Assembly (NCBI RefSeq): GCF_021245725.1
Contig: NZ_JAJGSX010000003.1
Span: 372,001 to 436,000 of the forward strand
Source of the DNA: Pseudonocardia sp. TRM90224
Lineage (GTDB): Bacteria > Actinomycetota > Actinomycetes > Mycobacteriales > Pseudonocardiaceae
DNA length: 64,000 nt
Direction of reading: 5' to 3'
Shown here: piece by piece, positions 1 to 8,428 of the stretch
Position numbering within the stretch: the stretch's first letter is position 1
Layout: each line of letters opens with the position of its first letter
Translations under genes and position numbers: made by a program
The notes under the pieces: model-generated
Told to the model about the DNA's origin: nothing
Seen by the model: only the letters and a program-made list of their open reading frames with translations
Database searches by the model: none

Positions 1-3
1 ATC

Positions 4-3000
4 GTGCAGGCGCGGGAGGCACTCGGACCACTGGTGCACGGCGAGGGATCCCTGCTCGGCGGGCGTTCCGCCACCGATGCCGAACGGGTCGTCGCGCAGA
101 CCGTCGCCACCCGCTCCTCCACCGGTCGGCGCATCCCGGCCACCTCGGACGAGCTGATCGGCCTCACCGGCGGACTCGACCACCTCGCCTTCGAACCCGT
201 GCGGTGCCCCGGCGTCTGCGTCGTGCGCGGGTTCAACGACGACGTCAGTGCTCTCGGCGGTACGCCGCTGGTCGCGTGGTCGGGGCCCGACGGCTGGATC
301 TACCTCGACGAGCGCGTGCACGCCGCGCTGCAGGCCGGTGTGCTGGACGCGGCGGCGCGCCGCAGCCTCTTCCGGTACCACCTCGACCGGATCGCCGACC
401 GGCGCGATCAGGCGAACGCGGGTCGGCTGCGCTACGGCCGGCTGCCCGAGCTGGCGCCGCTGGCCGCGTCCCTGGAGGTGCCGGCCGGGCCCCCGGCGGC
501 CTACCGGTCGATCGACGTCGGCGACGGCGTCGTCACGTGGCAGGCGCCGCAGCTCCCGACGGCGCCGCACCCGTTGCTGGACCGCGTGGTCCGCGTGCGT
601 GTCATCGACGGTGCGCGGGACCGCACGTACTCCGGTTCGGGATTCCTGTTCAGGATCGATGGACGGCGCGGCGTTCTGGTGACCAACAACCACGTCGCGA
701 CACCCGAGGGCGTCGAGGCCGTCGAGAAGATCAGGATCGAGGTCGAGGTCCGGACGCCGACGGGGAACATCGTCCTGACCGGTGCCGTACTGCCGCGCCC
801 TTCGAGGGAGCGTTTCGCGGCGGCGGCGGACCTCGACGTCGCCGTGATCGTCCTGGACGACAAGCGGCTCCTCGGCCTCCAGCTGCCGCCCGTCCCGATC
901 ACACCCGTCGCACGGCACGGGCTCGTTGCGATGATCGGGTTCCCGGGGGACGCCCACGTCCGCGTCCGCACCGCGGACGGTGCCGCTGCCCGCACGACGA
1001 CCGGCTCGGAGCGCCTCGCCAGCGCCGGGATCGTGCACGACGATCCGCTCGCACGTGGCATCGAGGACCGTACCGGGCTCGAGACGATCGTCGTCGGGAA
1101 CCACGTCGTGCGGGAAGGGCACTCCGGCGGACCCGTCGTCGGCATCAGCGCGGACGGCCTCAGGGGGGAGGCGGTTGTCCACGGTCTCGTCAGCACCGTC
1201 GCAGAGGGATTGCTCGCCGGCCGGGCGGCCGACGAATCCGCGATCGACGTCGTCGGCGACGCCGCGCTGCGGGCGTTCCTGCTGGCGAGCGGTGTTCCGC
1301 TCGCCGCATCGCCGAGCCCGACCATGTCTCGGCGGGTCGTCGACGCGCTCACCGCCCTGCCGAGGGCGAAGGCCGCCGACGCCTGGAAGCTCGCGATGTC
1401 GCTGCGGGTGGATGAGCGCCTGCTGGTCGAGGAGGCGCGGCGATCGGGCCGGCTGTTCGTCACCCGGCCGTCGGGCGGCCGGTCACCGATGGTCGTGCTC
1501 GCGCCGGACGGTGTCGACGCGCTCGACCACACGCCGGTGCAACCCGGCCGGCAGGCCGCGCTCGTCCGCCTCGGCGACGGGAGGCGGTTCCCGATCACGG
1601 GTCCGACGGCCGTGGTCGGCCGGAGGAGCGGATCCGATCTGGTGCTCTCGGCGGAGCCCACGCTGTCGAGGGTCCACGCGGTGCTCGTGCACCGGCGCAC
1701 CGGCTGGTTCCTCGTTCCGCTGCTGACCGCGACTCCGACGACGGTCCGCGGCCGGACCGTCACCACCACCGTCCCCGTGTTCGACGGCGACGTCATCAAG
1801 CTGGGCAGCGATCTCTACGAGCTGCGTCTGGATGCCGGGCCGGGTCCCTCCGGTGGGCGGCCCGCGGTGGGGCCGGGTACCGGGGCTGCCGGGATCGGCC
1901 GCCCCGCGGTTGCCGTCGAGGACGCGCCGGCCCGGTCGGCTCGCGTGCCGGTCGTCGGCGGTGCGACGGCGGCGTTGCTGCTCGCCGGCGAGCCGGCGCT
2001 CGCCGCGACCGGCGGTGCGGTCGACGGTGGGGACCTGTTCAGCGGCTTGGCGGGGCCGGTGCTCGTCGCCGCGGCCGCCGCGACGATCGTGCTCGGGGCA
2101 TTCGCGCTGGTCAGGCACCTGAGACGGCAGCGGGGCCCGCCCGCGCCGTCGGAGGTGCGTGCGGCCGCACCCGAGCCGGACTGGCTCCTGGTGGCCGACC
2201 TGACCGAGCCCGAGCGGCAGGTGCTGGCGAAGGTACTGCCGGAGAGTTCGGCCATCCGCGCGGCGGGCGTCGGGCGGGTCGTCGTGGTTCCGGCTGCCGA
2301 GCTGGAGTGGCGGGTCGCTGCAGAAGGCTTCGACCCGGCGATCGTGCGGCGACTGGTGCTGGGCAGCGCCGGGAGCCGGTCGTTCGTGACCGACGCGGTG
2401 CTGCGCGAGGCGGCGCTGCACGAGGAGCACGGCCGCCTCGACGCGGGATGGCGGGAGCGGCTGCTGGGACTCGGGCCGTGGGGAGAGGGGCGGCTGGGCC
2501 TGGTCGAGGACCTCGTCGAGGCGCGCACGCGGTGGGCGGCGGCCGTGCACGGGACCGGTGGCCCGACACCGTCGCCGCGGCGCGAATGGGCGGCGTGGCT
2601 GGACGGGGCGTGGGAGGCGCGCGCGGCCATGGCCGCGGACGTGATCGCGTGGGACGGCATGCACTTCGGCGACCGCCCATGGCGCGAGTGGTCGGAGACG
2701 GCGGCCATCGAGATGCTGCGGGAGCGCCTCGGGCAGGCGGCCCGCCTGGTGGAAGACCCGGCGGTCGACGTGCGGGTGATCAGCGGCGTGGTGGTCGACC
2801 CGGTGCTGGGCCGGCTCGACGGTCCGGACCAGGTGTGGCGCGACGGGCGCTGGCACGTCTACGCCCGAGATGCCGGCGATCTCGCCCGCCTCGGGGTGCA
2901 ACACCGGTTCGCTCCGGAGGAGGGCCTGAGCGGCAGGTCCGCGCACCAGATCGCGCTGATCACCGAGGGGATCCTGCCCGGAAGGCGACCGGCGAGCGGG

Positions 3001-4215
3001 TCGAGGGACGGCGTGCACTTCCTGTCGCGCACCGTCGTCGACGACCTCGCGCGGCTGGCCGACGGCAACCCGACCGGGCTGGTGGTCCTGCTGGACGGGA
3101 TCGCGCGGATCCGCGCCGAGCTCGACGACGACCTGTCCGACCACATCGCGTGGCGCGAGCTGGTGTTCCGCAGGCTCGTCCGGCTGGAGCGGCACGTCGC
3201 CCGGCTGGCGCTGCTCACGGACGCCCGAGCCCTTAGCGGTGTGGTGCCACCGCACCTCGTCGACGTCCACGCCGAGCTGAGCCGGTTGCTACCGGAGGTC
3301 CGCAACCTGAAGGAAGACACGTTGGTGGGGGAGCTGGAGGTTGCTCACGCGCAGCGCGTGTTCCGGGCGATGTGGGGAACACCGGAGGTGCAGGCGCTGG
3401 TGGACGTGTGGGGAGGGCGGTCCAGCAACCAGTTCAAGGCCGTCATCGGGCTCGACGGCGCGATGTGGATCATGCCGGCGGCGCTGTTCGAGGACGGTAC
3501 GGCCCAGTACAAGTTCAGCCATGCGGTGGTGCTCGGTGGCCGTGCTGCGCAAGGCGCCTACACGCTCGTCCTGAAGAAGGGATCCTGGATCGACACGACG
3601 GTCGTCGCGACCGTGCCGTGGAGCGGTCACTACCACGGCGGCTTCACCGTCGAGCAGAACTGGCGGGCACTCGCGCTGCTGGAGTTCCTGTTCCGGGTGC
3701 ACGGCTCGACGGTCCGCCGGGACGCGTTCCCCGCTGACGAAGCGGCGTTGATGCCGCCGGAGCCACAGTTCACCGCCCATACCGTCGTCGATCTCTTGAT
3801 GGGTCTTCGCCCGCCGGTGTTGCCGGTGGCTGTGGTAGCCGATCACTCGCGGGTCGGCTGGGACGAGGTGCTGCGGGTCGTGGGCGCGTCGCCGCGGCTG
3901 ACGCTGATCCAGCCCGACCCTCGGCAGGGATTGATCGTGCTGCTGGGCAGGCCCCGCAACGCGGCCGACGAGCTCACCGTCGGCACCTGCCCTTCGTGCG
4001 GGGCGATGGTCGTCATACCGATCGACAACTTCTGCGGCCGGTGCGGCGCCGGTCTGAAGCGCGCAGAGCCGGGTCCGCTGGCCGACGGCCTCGACACGAC
4101 GGAGGTCGCGGCCGCGGAGCGGATGGCGCGCACGGCGTGGGCCGACGTGTCGGCGGGCCGGCGCACCGGGCGGGTGATCCGCAACCACGGACAGCCGGGC
4201 ACACCCGGGCTGTAG
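4..4215 (+). CDS. Giant FHA / trypsin-like serine protease membrane protein (5' end may lie outside window)
   Basis: Multidomain protein of about 1400 residues. Residues about 190-420 form a trypsin-like protease: the TNNHV motif carries His230, DLDVAV supplies the Asp (276 or 278) and GHSGGP carries Ser374, so the triad looks intact. Residues about 520-605 form an FHA phosphothreonine-binding domain (GRRSGSDL, then LSRVHA). Hydrophobic stretches at about 649-665 and 681-703 should anchor it in the membrane. The C-terminal half is unassigned and ends in a four-Cys zinc ribbon (CPSCG, then CGRCG, from about residue 1329). GTG at 4 is the first start visible, but the frame is open to base 1, so the gene may begin upstream. 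It lies 9 nt ahead of the next ORF, suggesting an operon. The architecture recalls proteases of conflict or signalling systems; the function is inferred only. Confidence 0.85.
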   Translation: MQAREALGPLVHGEGSLLGGRSATDAERVVAQTVATRSSTGRRIPATSDELIGLTGGLDHLAFEPVRCPGVCVVRGFNDDVSALGGTPLVAWSGPDGWIYLDERVHAALQAGVLDAAARRSLFRYHLDRIADRRDQANAGRLRYGRLPELAPLAASLEVPAGPPAAYRSIDVGDGVVTWQAPQLPTAPHPLLDRVVRVRVIDGARDRTYSGSGFLFRIDGRRGVLVTNNHVATPEGVEAVEKIRIEVEVRTPTGNIVLTGAVLPRPSRERFAAAADLDVAVIVLDDKRLLGLQLPPVPITPVARHGLVAMIGFPGDAHVRVRTADGAAARTTTGSERLASAGIVHDDPLARGIEDRTGLETIVVGNHVVREGHSGGPVVGISADGLRGEAVVHGLVSTVAEGLLAGRAADESAIDVVGDAALRAFLLASGVPLAASPSPTMSRRVVDALTALPRAKAADAWKLAMSLRVDERLLVEEARRSGRLFVTRPSGGRSPMVVLAPDGVDALDHTPVQPGRQAALVRLGDGRRFPITGPTAVVGRRSGSDLVLSAEPTLSRVHAVLVHRRTGWFLVPLLTATPTTVRGRTVTTTVPVFDGDVIKLGSDLYELRLDAGPGPSGGRPAVGPGTGAAGIGRPAVAVEDAPARSARVPVVGGATAALLLAGEPALAATGGAVDGGDLFSGLAGPVLVAAAAATIVLGAFALVRHLRRQRGPPAPSEVRAAAPEPDWLLVADLTEPERQVLAKVLPESSAIRAAGVGRVVVVPAAELEWRVAAEGFDPAIVRRLVLGSAGSRSFVTDAVLREAALHEEHGRLDAGWRERLLGLGPWGEGRLGLVEDLVEARTRWAAAVHGTGGPTPSPRREWAAWLDGAWEARAAMAADVIAWDGMHFGDRPWREWSETAAIEMLRERLGQAARLVEDPAVDVRVISGVVVDPVLGRLDGPDQVWRDGRWHVYARDAGDLARLGVQHRFAPEEGLSGRSAHQIALITEGILPGRRPASGSRDGVHFLSRTVVDDLARLADGNPTGLVVLLDGIARIRAELDDDLSDHIAWRELVFRRLVRLERHVARLALLTDARALSGVVPPHLVDVHAELSRLLPEVRNLKEDTLVGELEVAHAQRVFRAMWGTPEVQALVDVWGGRSSNQFKAVIGLDGAMWIMPAALFEDGTAQYKFSHAVVLGGRAAQGAYTLVLKKGSWIDTTVVATVPWSGHYHGGFTVEQNWRALALLEFLFRVHGSTVRRDAFPADEAALMPPEPQFTAHTVVDLLMGLRPPVLPVAVVADHSRVGWDEVLRVVGASPRLTLIQPDPRQGLIVLLGRPRNAADELTVGTCPSCGAMVVIPIDNFCGRCGAGLKRAEPGPLADGLDTTEVAAAERMARTAWADVSAGRRTGRVIRNHGQPGTPGL

Positions 4216-4224
4216 GACGGGGAC

Positions 4225-4572
4225 GTGCTCGTGCTCGTCGGCCGCCAGCAGCAGATCGACATCCTCGTCGAGGACAACCTCGACCACGCGGCCGCGACCC
4301 GGATCGTCGACCGGCTCTACGCATTCGGGTTCCGCGACGAGCCGAACGGCGTGGTTGTCATGTCCGCCGAGCGGCATACCGAACTGCGCGGGAACGAGAC
4401 CGTTCAGGCCGTGCTCGCGTACGAGCGGCGCTTCCGCCTCGATCCGGACCACCCATACACCGAGCGGCAGCGCCTCGACGAGGAGCGGCGGCTGCTCGGT
4501 CTCGTGAAGGGACCGCAACCGATCCCGGCCCTGGCCGGCTGGTCGTGGGCGCTGTGGTTGTTGGCGCTGTAG
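4225..4572 (+). CDS. Small unknown protein, possibly the N-terminal part of the following ADP-ribosyltransferase-like protein
   Basis: ORF of 115 codons starting GTG nine bases after the preceding stop. I do not recognise the family. The first ~100 residues look like a compact soluble domain with charged helices (for example LRGNETVQAVLAYERRF). The last dozen residues, in the -1 frame relative to the next gene, turn into a Trp/Leu run exactly where the neighbouring frame encodes a Val/Gly/Ala membrane segment. This suggests that a frameshift (real, programmed or a sequencing error near 4530-4545) separates what could be one protein of about 440 residues. As two genes they would overlap by about 28 nt and be translationally coupled. 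Confidence 0.6.
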   Translation: MLVLVGRQQQIDILVEDNLDHAAATRIVDRLYAFGFRDEPNGVVVMSAERHTELRGNETVQAVLAYERRFRLDPDHPYTERQRLDEERRLLGLVKGPQPIPALAGWSWALWLLAL

Positions 4573-4586
4573 TTGTTGGCGCGGCG
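4542..4586 (+). repeat. Three tandem copies of a 15-bp unit at a reading-frame switch
   Basis: Three consecutive imperfect 15-bp units (GTCGTGGGCGCTGTG, GTTGTTGGCGCTGTA, GTTGTTGGCGCGGCG) encode Val-Val-Gly-Ala-Val/Ala three times in the ADP-ribosyltransferase frame. The upstream ORF ends in the TAG at 4570-4572, inside the second unit. Gain or loss of whole units keeps the frame but changes the length of the membrane segment. Confidence 0.7.
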
Positions 4587-5555
4587 GCCGTGCTCGGCGC
4601 CCTTGCCGTCACGACCGGGTTCGCCGTCATGGGGATCATCGGTGCCGCCTCGACGTGGGTCGCGGCGGCGGTCACGGACGTGCTGGGGCACCGGCGCCGG
4701 GCGTGGATCCGGCGTGTCGGGTCGGTGCTGGTGGCAGGCGTGGCGGCGATCGGCGTCGCCGTCGTGGCCGGTGGATCGGTTGCCTCGGCGCTCGGCTCCG
4801 GAGCTGTAGTCGGGCTGGCCGGGCACGCCGTGGTGCGCGGTGTGCCGCTGTGGTTCGGCGGGCGCACACCGGAGGTGCGTGCCCTCCGGGAGCTGCGGGT
4901 TCGGCTGGCGCTGCTCCACGGGTTCGGCCGGCTCGTCACATGGCACTACCGCATGTCGGTGCGACCGACGGAGGCCGAGTCCGAGGTCCTGCGCGGATAC
5001 ATCAGGGACGCCGCCGCCCTCTACGCGCCGCTCAACGCGTGGCTGCGCGGGGGCTCCTTCCCCGGGGGCGATCCGGCGCCGCTCGCGACGGCGCTGCGGA
5101 CGATCGTCGGGCTCTTCGCGCGGTATCGGCTGCCAGTGGCGATACGCGTGAACCGGACGGACGGTCGCCTGTTCCTGCTGCCGAGGTACCCGATCGGCAG
5201 CACGTTCACCGACGCCGGTGTCGTGTCGACGTCGATCTGGCGGAGCCCCTTGGACAGGCAGGTCGACATGACGATCCTCGTCCCGGCCGGTACGGAGGTC
5301 ATCCGCCCGCTCGGCGTCGGCGCACCGCGGGACGAGCGTGAGGTCATGCTGCCACCGGGCACCCGCTTCATGGTGCTGGCGGACAGGCGTGGATCACGGA
5401 TCGGCAAGGACCTCGTCGAACGCCGCATCGCCCTGGTGGCCGTGCCGCCGGTGAACGGCGCGGATGACCCTGCGCTCACGACACCGGAGGCGGTGGCGGT
5501 GCTCGCCCGCCACGGCGTGGACGCGTGGCGCCTCATGGAACCTCGTGGTCGTTGA
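4545..5555 (+). CDS. Membrane-anchored ADP-ribosyltransferase-like protein
   Basis: The frame opens with two Val/Gly/Ala-rich membrane segments (about residues 1-80), the first built from a 15-bp tandem repeat. A cytoplasmic domain of about 240 residues follows. That domain shows signatures of the R-S-E class of ADP-ribosyltransferases: an Arg in VAIRV, an STS motif (nt 5226-5234) and an ExE loop followed by VMLPPGTRF (Glu codons at nt 5334 and 5340). In this fold the second Glu of ExE is catalytic, so an active enzyme that modifies a protein or nucleic acid from NAD is plausible. No convincing ribosome binding site precedes GTG 4545 (GTG 4554 is an alternative), which supports coupling or fusion to the upstream ORF. 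The family call rests on motif reading only. Confidence 0.65.
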   Translation: MGAVVVGAVVVGAAAVLGALAVTTGFAVMGIIGAASTWVAAAVTDVLGHRRRAWIRRVGSVLVAGVAAIGVAVVAGGSVASALGSGAVVGLAGHAVVRGVPLWFGGRTPEVRALRELRVRLALLHGFGRLVTWHYRMSVRPTEAESEVLRGYIRDAAALYAPLNAWLRGGSFPGGDPAPLATALRTIVGLFARYRLPVAIRVNRTDGRLFLLPRYPIGSTFTDAGVVSTSIWRSPLDRQVDMTILVPAGTEVIRPLGVGAPRDEREVMLPPGTRFMVLADRRGSRIGKDLVERRIALVAVPPVNGADDPALTTPEAVAVLARHGVDAWRLMEPRGR

Positions 5556-5690
5556 CGGGCCCGTTTCAGCAGCCGCACGGTTCACGAGGCTGTTTCCCGT
5601 CAGCCCGAATGTCTGCGGGCGGCGCGCAGCGCGACCGGGGCGCCTGCGAGGTCAGCGGTCTGCATTGCTCTGTTGCCGCGTTGGGCCGCG

Positions 5691-6218
5691 ATGCTCCACC
5701 CTGACGTCGTGGCCGCTCTCCCGGTCGTCAGAATCGGATGTGCTGCCGATGAAGACGGTCTAGCTTCCGTGATCCCGGACCCTGGCCGTCGGGCGTGGAG
5801 GATCCGGAACGCGGAGTCCGGGACGGAACAGCTCTTGGTTGCCGAGGAGGGTTCTCGGATCGTCGGCGCGGTCTCGATCCGCTGGAACGGTGAGTGCGAT
5901 CCGCCGAACCCGTGGATCTACGGGGGCGAGGTCGAAGAGGCCTGGCGTGGTCAGGGCGTCGGCTCGCTTCTGTGGCGCGAGGCCCATCGAGCGTGTTCGG
6001 CTCGTGGTGCACTGGCGGTGAGCCTGGACGTCGACTCGACGAACGCAAGAGCGCGCCGACTGTACGAGCGACTGGGGTACGAGGTCGTCGGTCCGCACGC
6101 GCACCAGTGGGTGGCACGGGATCCGGAAACGGGCGCCGTGGCCGCCGAAGGTGTTGCTGAAACTTGGCTGATGAGGTGTCGCCTGCCAGTCGTGGGGCCG
6201 GCGAGCCCGGCGCCTTGA
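5691..6218 (+). CDS. GNAT family N-acetyltransferase
   Basis: Protein of about 175 residues with the GNAT fold. The acetyl-CoA loop RGQGVGS lies at about residue 86, followed by the conserved DSTNARARRLYERLGY strand-helix near the end. It transfers an acetyl group from acetyl-CoA to an unknown amine; the substrate cannot be read from sequence. I chose ATG 5691; a TTG at 5673 would add six residues. It follows the ADP-ribosyltransferase-like gene after 135 bp with no visible gene between and is probably a separate transcription unit. It is the last accessory gene before the terminator and tRNA-Gly. Confidence 0.85.
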   Translation: MLHPDVVAALPVVRIGCAADEDGLASVIPDPGRRAWRIRNAESGTEQLLVAEEGSRIVGAVSIRWNGECDPPNPWIYGGEVEEAWRGQGVGSLLWREAHRACSARGALAVSLDVDSTNARARRLYERLGYEVVGPHAHQWVARDPETGAVAAEGVAETWLMRCRLPVVGPASPAP

Positions 6219-6373
6219 TCCTGTAGAGCGGATTCGGCCGCGACGTGCGGTTACGGCTCATCCCCACATTGACGCCAGTGGACGAGCGCCGGGGCCGGCA
6301 GACTCGCCCCGACGGCGAGGGCGATGAAGTGGCTCAGTTGCTGCGAACGCTGTCGACCATGAGAACGACAAGG

Positions 6374-6412
6374 GCCCAGCTCCGGTGTGGACACCGTCTG
6401 AGCTGGGCTTTT
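6374..6412. terminator. Strong intrinsic terminator between the GNAT gene and tRNA-Gly
   Basis: A 9-bp perfect stem (GCCCAGCTC with GAGCTGGGC) encloses a second 6-bp stem (CGGTGT with ACACCG). It is followed on the + strand by TTTT at 6409-6412, so it fits best as the terminator of rightward transcription. The hairpin also lies just beyond the 3' end of the leftward tRNA and may serve both directions. Confidence 0.75.
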
Positions 6413-6416
6413 GCAG

Positions 6417-6490
6417 TGGAGCGGATGACGGGAATCGAACCCGCGTATTCAGCTTGGGAAGCTGATGTTCTACCATTGAACTACATCCGC
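6417..6490 (-). tRNA. tRNA-Gly (anticodon CCC), CCA encoded
   Basis: Read on the minus strand it folds as a complete cloverleaf. The 7-bp acceptor stem is GCGGATG/CATCCGC, the anticodon stem TCAGC/GCTGA carries the loop TTCCCAA (anticodon CCC), and the T-arm is GCGGG-TTCGATT-CCCGT. The discriminator T and a genomically encoded CCA follow at 6420-6417. M. tuberculosis also has a glycine tRNA next to dcd, as I recall. The 3' end faces the accessory genes at 1-6218, the side on which tRNA-targeted elements insert. Confidence 0.97.
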
Positions 6491-6503
6491 ATCGTGCTCC
6501 CGA

Positions 6504-6531
6504 AGCGTAGCACCTCACGCTGGGTGATCAA
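6504..6531 (-). promoter_or_regulatory. Promoter of tRNA-Gly
   Basis: Reading the minus strand, TTGATC (6531-6526) and TACGCT (6509-6504) are separated by 16 nt and resemble housekeeping -35 and -10 boxes. The -10 ends 13 nt before the mature tRNA 5' end at 6490, a normal spacing for a tRNA promoter. Confidence 0.7.
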
Positions 6532-6676
6532 CCTCGCTGGTTTCGTACACCCATCTGAGTGGTTCTCACTCGAACGGAATTCTCTTCGGCGGTCTGGGGT
6601 CGACGTCGTGTCGCAGTCCGGTTCACACTGTCCGGACCCGCAAGGCCAGCTCCCCCGGCCGCTAAGGACCCTGAGC

Positions 6677-7807
6677 ATGACCGAGTTCGACCCCCGTCTG
6701 GGACCGCTCCCGGATCAGGATCACGACCACGACGTGCTCCTGATCGCGGGCAGCCGTCCGGAGGTCGCGCGGCTGGCGCCGGTCGCCACCGCGTTCGGCA
6801 ACGTGGACCGCATCCGCGCGCTCACCGTCGCCACCGGGCCCGATCCGATGGCCGTGCACGAGGCGTTCGAAGCGCTCGGGGTGCCGGCCGACATCACGAT
6901 GCTGCTGCGCGAGCCGCCCGACCCGTACCCGGCCGCGACCGCGGCGGCGCTCATGTCGCGGCTCGACGGCCTGCTGGTCGACCTCGACCCGTCCGCCGTG
7001 ATGGTCAACGGCGGTGGGATGACGGCGGTGGTCGCCGCACAGGTCGCCTTCTGGCGGCAGATCCCGATCGTGCACCTGCAGGCCGGGGTCGCGTCGGACG
7101 ACCTGCTCTGCCCGTTCCCGCAGGAGGCCAACCGCCGGGTGATCGGGCAGCTCGCGTCGCTCTTCCTCACCACCGACGGCTCGGCGCTCGGCAACACGAC
7201 CGGGCCCAACACGATTGCGGTCGGCGACACGATGGCGGCGAACCCGCAGCCTGCCGACCTCCGGTTCGCCCGACTCGTCCGCAGCGTGCGCGCGGGCGGT
7301 CCGCGGGTGGTGCTGGTCGGGCTCGACCGCGCCGACTCCCTCGGGGTGCTCGCCGGCCTGCCCGACCTGCTGGAGCGCGAGCCGGACATCCACGTCGTCC
7401 TGTTCGGCGAGCTCGCGGCGCACGGCGTGGCGCACCCGCTCGCGCTGCACAACCGCGCGACTGTCGTGCGCAGCCTTCCGCTCGCCGAGCTGGTGGGGCT
7501 GATCGCCGCCAGCACCGTGCTGGTGTCGGACAACCCCGAGCTGGTGGCCGACGCGCCGGGCCTCGGCACACCCGCCGTGCTGGTCGACGGCCCGCACGTC
7601 CCGCAGCCGGGCGACTCGATCCGCAGCATCCACAGCCCGGCCGTCATGATCACGATTCGGCAGCTGCTGGCCACGCGGTCCACCACCACGATCGAGCCGT
7701 CGGACGGGCTCGAAGCCGCGCGCGTCGAGCAAGCGGTCGCGTGGATGTTCGGGCTGTGCCCATCCCCGGTGTTCACCTCGCCCTTCCCCACGAACACCGA
7801 CGTCTGA
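6677..7807 (+). CDS. UDP-N-acetylglucosamine 2-epimerase family protein (WecB-like)
   Basis: 376-residue protein with the GT-B-like epimerase fold. It has an N-terminal Rossmann start (LLIAGSRPEVARLAP), the VHLQAG segment that in WecB precedes the active-site Glu, and a C-terminal nucleotide-binding half (LVSDNPELVADAPGLGTPAVLV). In this family the reaction interconverts UDP-GlcNAc and UDP-ManNAc for cell-envelope polymers. Several canonical WecB residues look changed (for example GVASDD where WecB has GLRT), so the exact substrate is uncertain. ATG 6677 is preceded by an AAGGAC-like ribosome binding site. The open frame continues upstream over the tRNA region, but that part is not coding. 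Confidence 0.8.
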   Translation: MTEFDPRLGPLPDQDHDHDVLLIAGSRPEVARLAPVATAFGNVDRIRALTVATGPDPMAVHEAFEALGVPADITMLLREPPDPYPAATAAALMSRLDGLLVDLDPSAVMVNGGGMTAVVAAQVAFWRQIPIVHLQAGVASDDLLCPFPQEANRRVIGQLASLFLTTDGSALGNTTGPNTIAVGDTMAANPQPADLRFARLVRSVRAGGPRVVLVGLDRADSLGVLAGLPDLLEREPDIHVVLFGELAAHGVAHPLALHNRATVVRSLPLAELVGLIAASTVLVSDNPELVADAPGLGTPAVLVDGPHVPQPGDSIRSIHSPAVMITIRQLLATRSTTTIEPSDGLEAARVEQAVAWMFGLCPSPVFTSPFPTNTDV

Positions 7808-7825
7808 GGCCCGCGACTGGGCCGT

Positions 7826-7831
7826 TAGGGT
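7826..7831 (+). promoter_or_regulatory. -10 element of a leaderless promoter for dcd
   Basis: TAGGGT ends 6 nt before GTG 7838, so transcription should start at or beside the start codon. No ribosome binding site is visible. Confidence 0.55.
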
Positions 7832-7837
7832 TGGCCC

Positions 7838-8422
7838 GTGCTGCTCTCGGACGGTGATCTGCGCAAGGAGCTGGAGTCCGGGCGTCTCGTGCTCGACCCG
7901 TGGGAGCCCGCGATGCTCCAGCCGTCGAGCGTCGACGTGCGACTCGACCGCTACTTCAGGGTGTTCCAGAACTCGCGCTACACCCACATCGACCCGGCGG
8001 AGCAGCAGGACGAGCTGACCTCACCGGTCGAGCCGGAGGGCGACGACCCGTTCGTGCTGCACCCCGGCGAGTTCGTGCTGGGCTCGACGTTCGAGTCGGT
8101 CTCGCTGCCCGACGACCTCGCCGGCCGGCTCGAAGGCAAGAGCTCGCTCGGTCGCCTCGGCCTGCTGACGCACTCGACGGCCGGGTTCATCGACCCCGGC
8201 TTCACGGGGCACATCACGCTCGAGCTCTCGAACGTCGCGAACCTGCCGATCACGCTGTGGCCGGGCATGAAGATCGGGCAACTCTGCCTCTTCCGGCTCT
8301 CCAGCCCCGCCGAGCGCCCCTACGGCAGCGACGGCGTCGGCTCCCGCTACCAGGGGCAGCGCGGTCCGACGCCGTCGCGGGCGCACCAGAACTTCCACCG
8401 GGTGGAGACCCGCCGCCAGTAA
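7838..8422 (+). CDS. dcd: dCTP deaminase (probably dUMP-forming, bifunctional)
   Basis: 194-residue protein of the dUTPase/dCTP deaminase fold. Recognisable motifs are the N-terminal [21 protein letters not shown], the [10 protein letters not shown] loop that binds the triphosphate, and [16 protein letters not shown] with the Glu that deaminates cytosine. It makes dUMP or dUTP for thymidylate synthesis. Mycobacterial Dcd performs both deamination and dUTP hydrolysis, and the length and motifs here fit that type. The GTG start at 7838 has a -10 hexamer 6 nt upstream and no Shine-Dalgarno, so the mRNA is probably leaderless. The tRNA-Gly/dcd neighbourhood is conserved in actinobacteria. Confidence 0.96.
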   Translation: MLLSDGDLRKELESGRLVLDPWEPAMLQPSSVDVRLDRYFRVFQNSRYTHIDPAEQQDELTSPVEPEGDDPFVLHPGEFVLGSTFESVSLPDDLAGRLEGKSSLGRLGLLTHSTAGFIDPGFTGHITLELSNVANLPITLWPGMKIGQLCLFRLSSPAERPYGSDGVGSRYQGQRGPTPSRAHQNFHRVETRRQ

Positions 8423-8428
8423 CACCCC

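Noticed and set aside
6245-6676. Extension of the epimerase gene across the tRNA region
   Set aside because: The open frame crosses a tRNA gene, its promoter and a terminator. ATG 6677 has a ribosome binding site and the family N-terminus.
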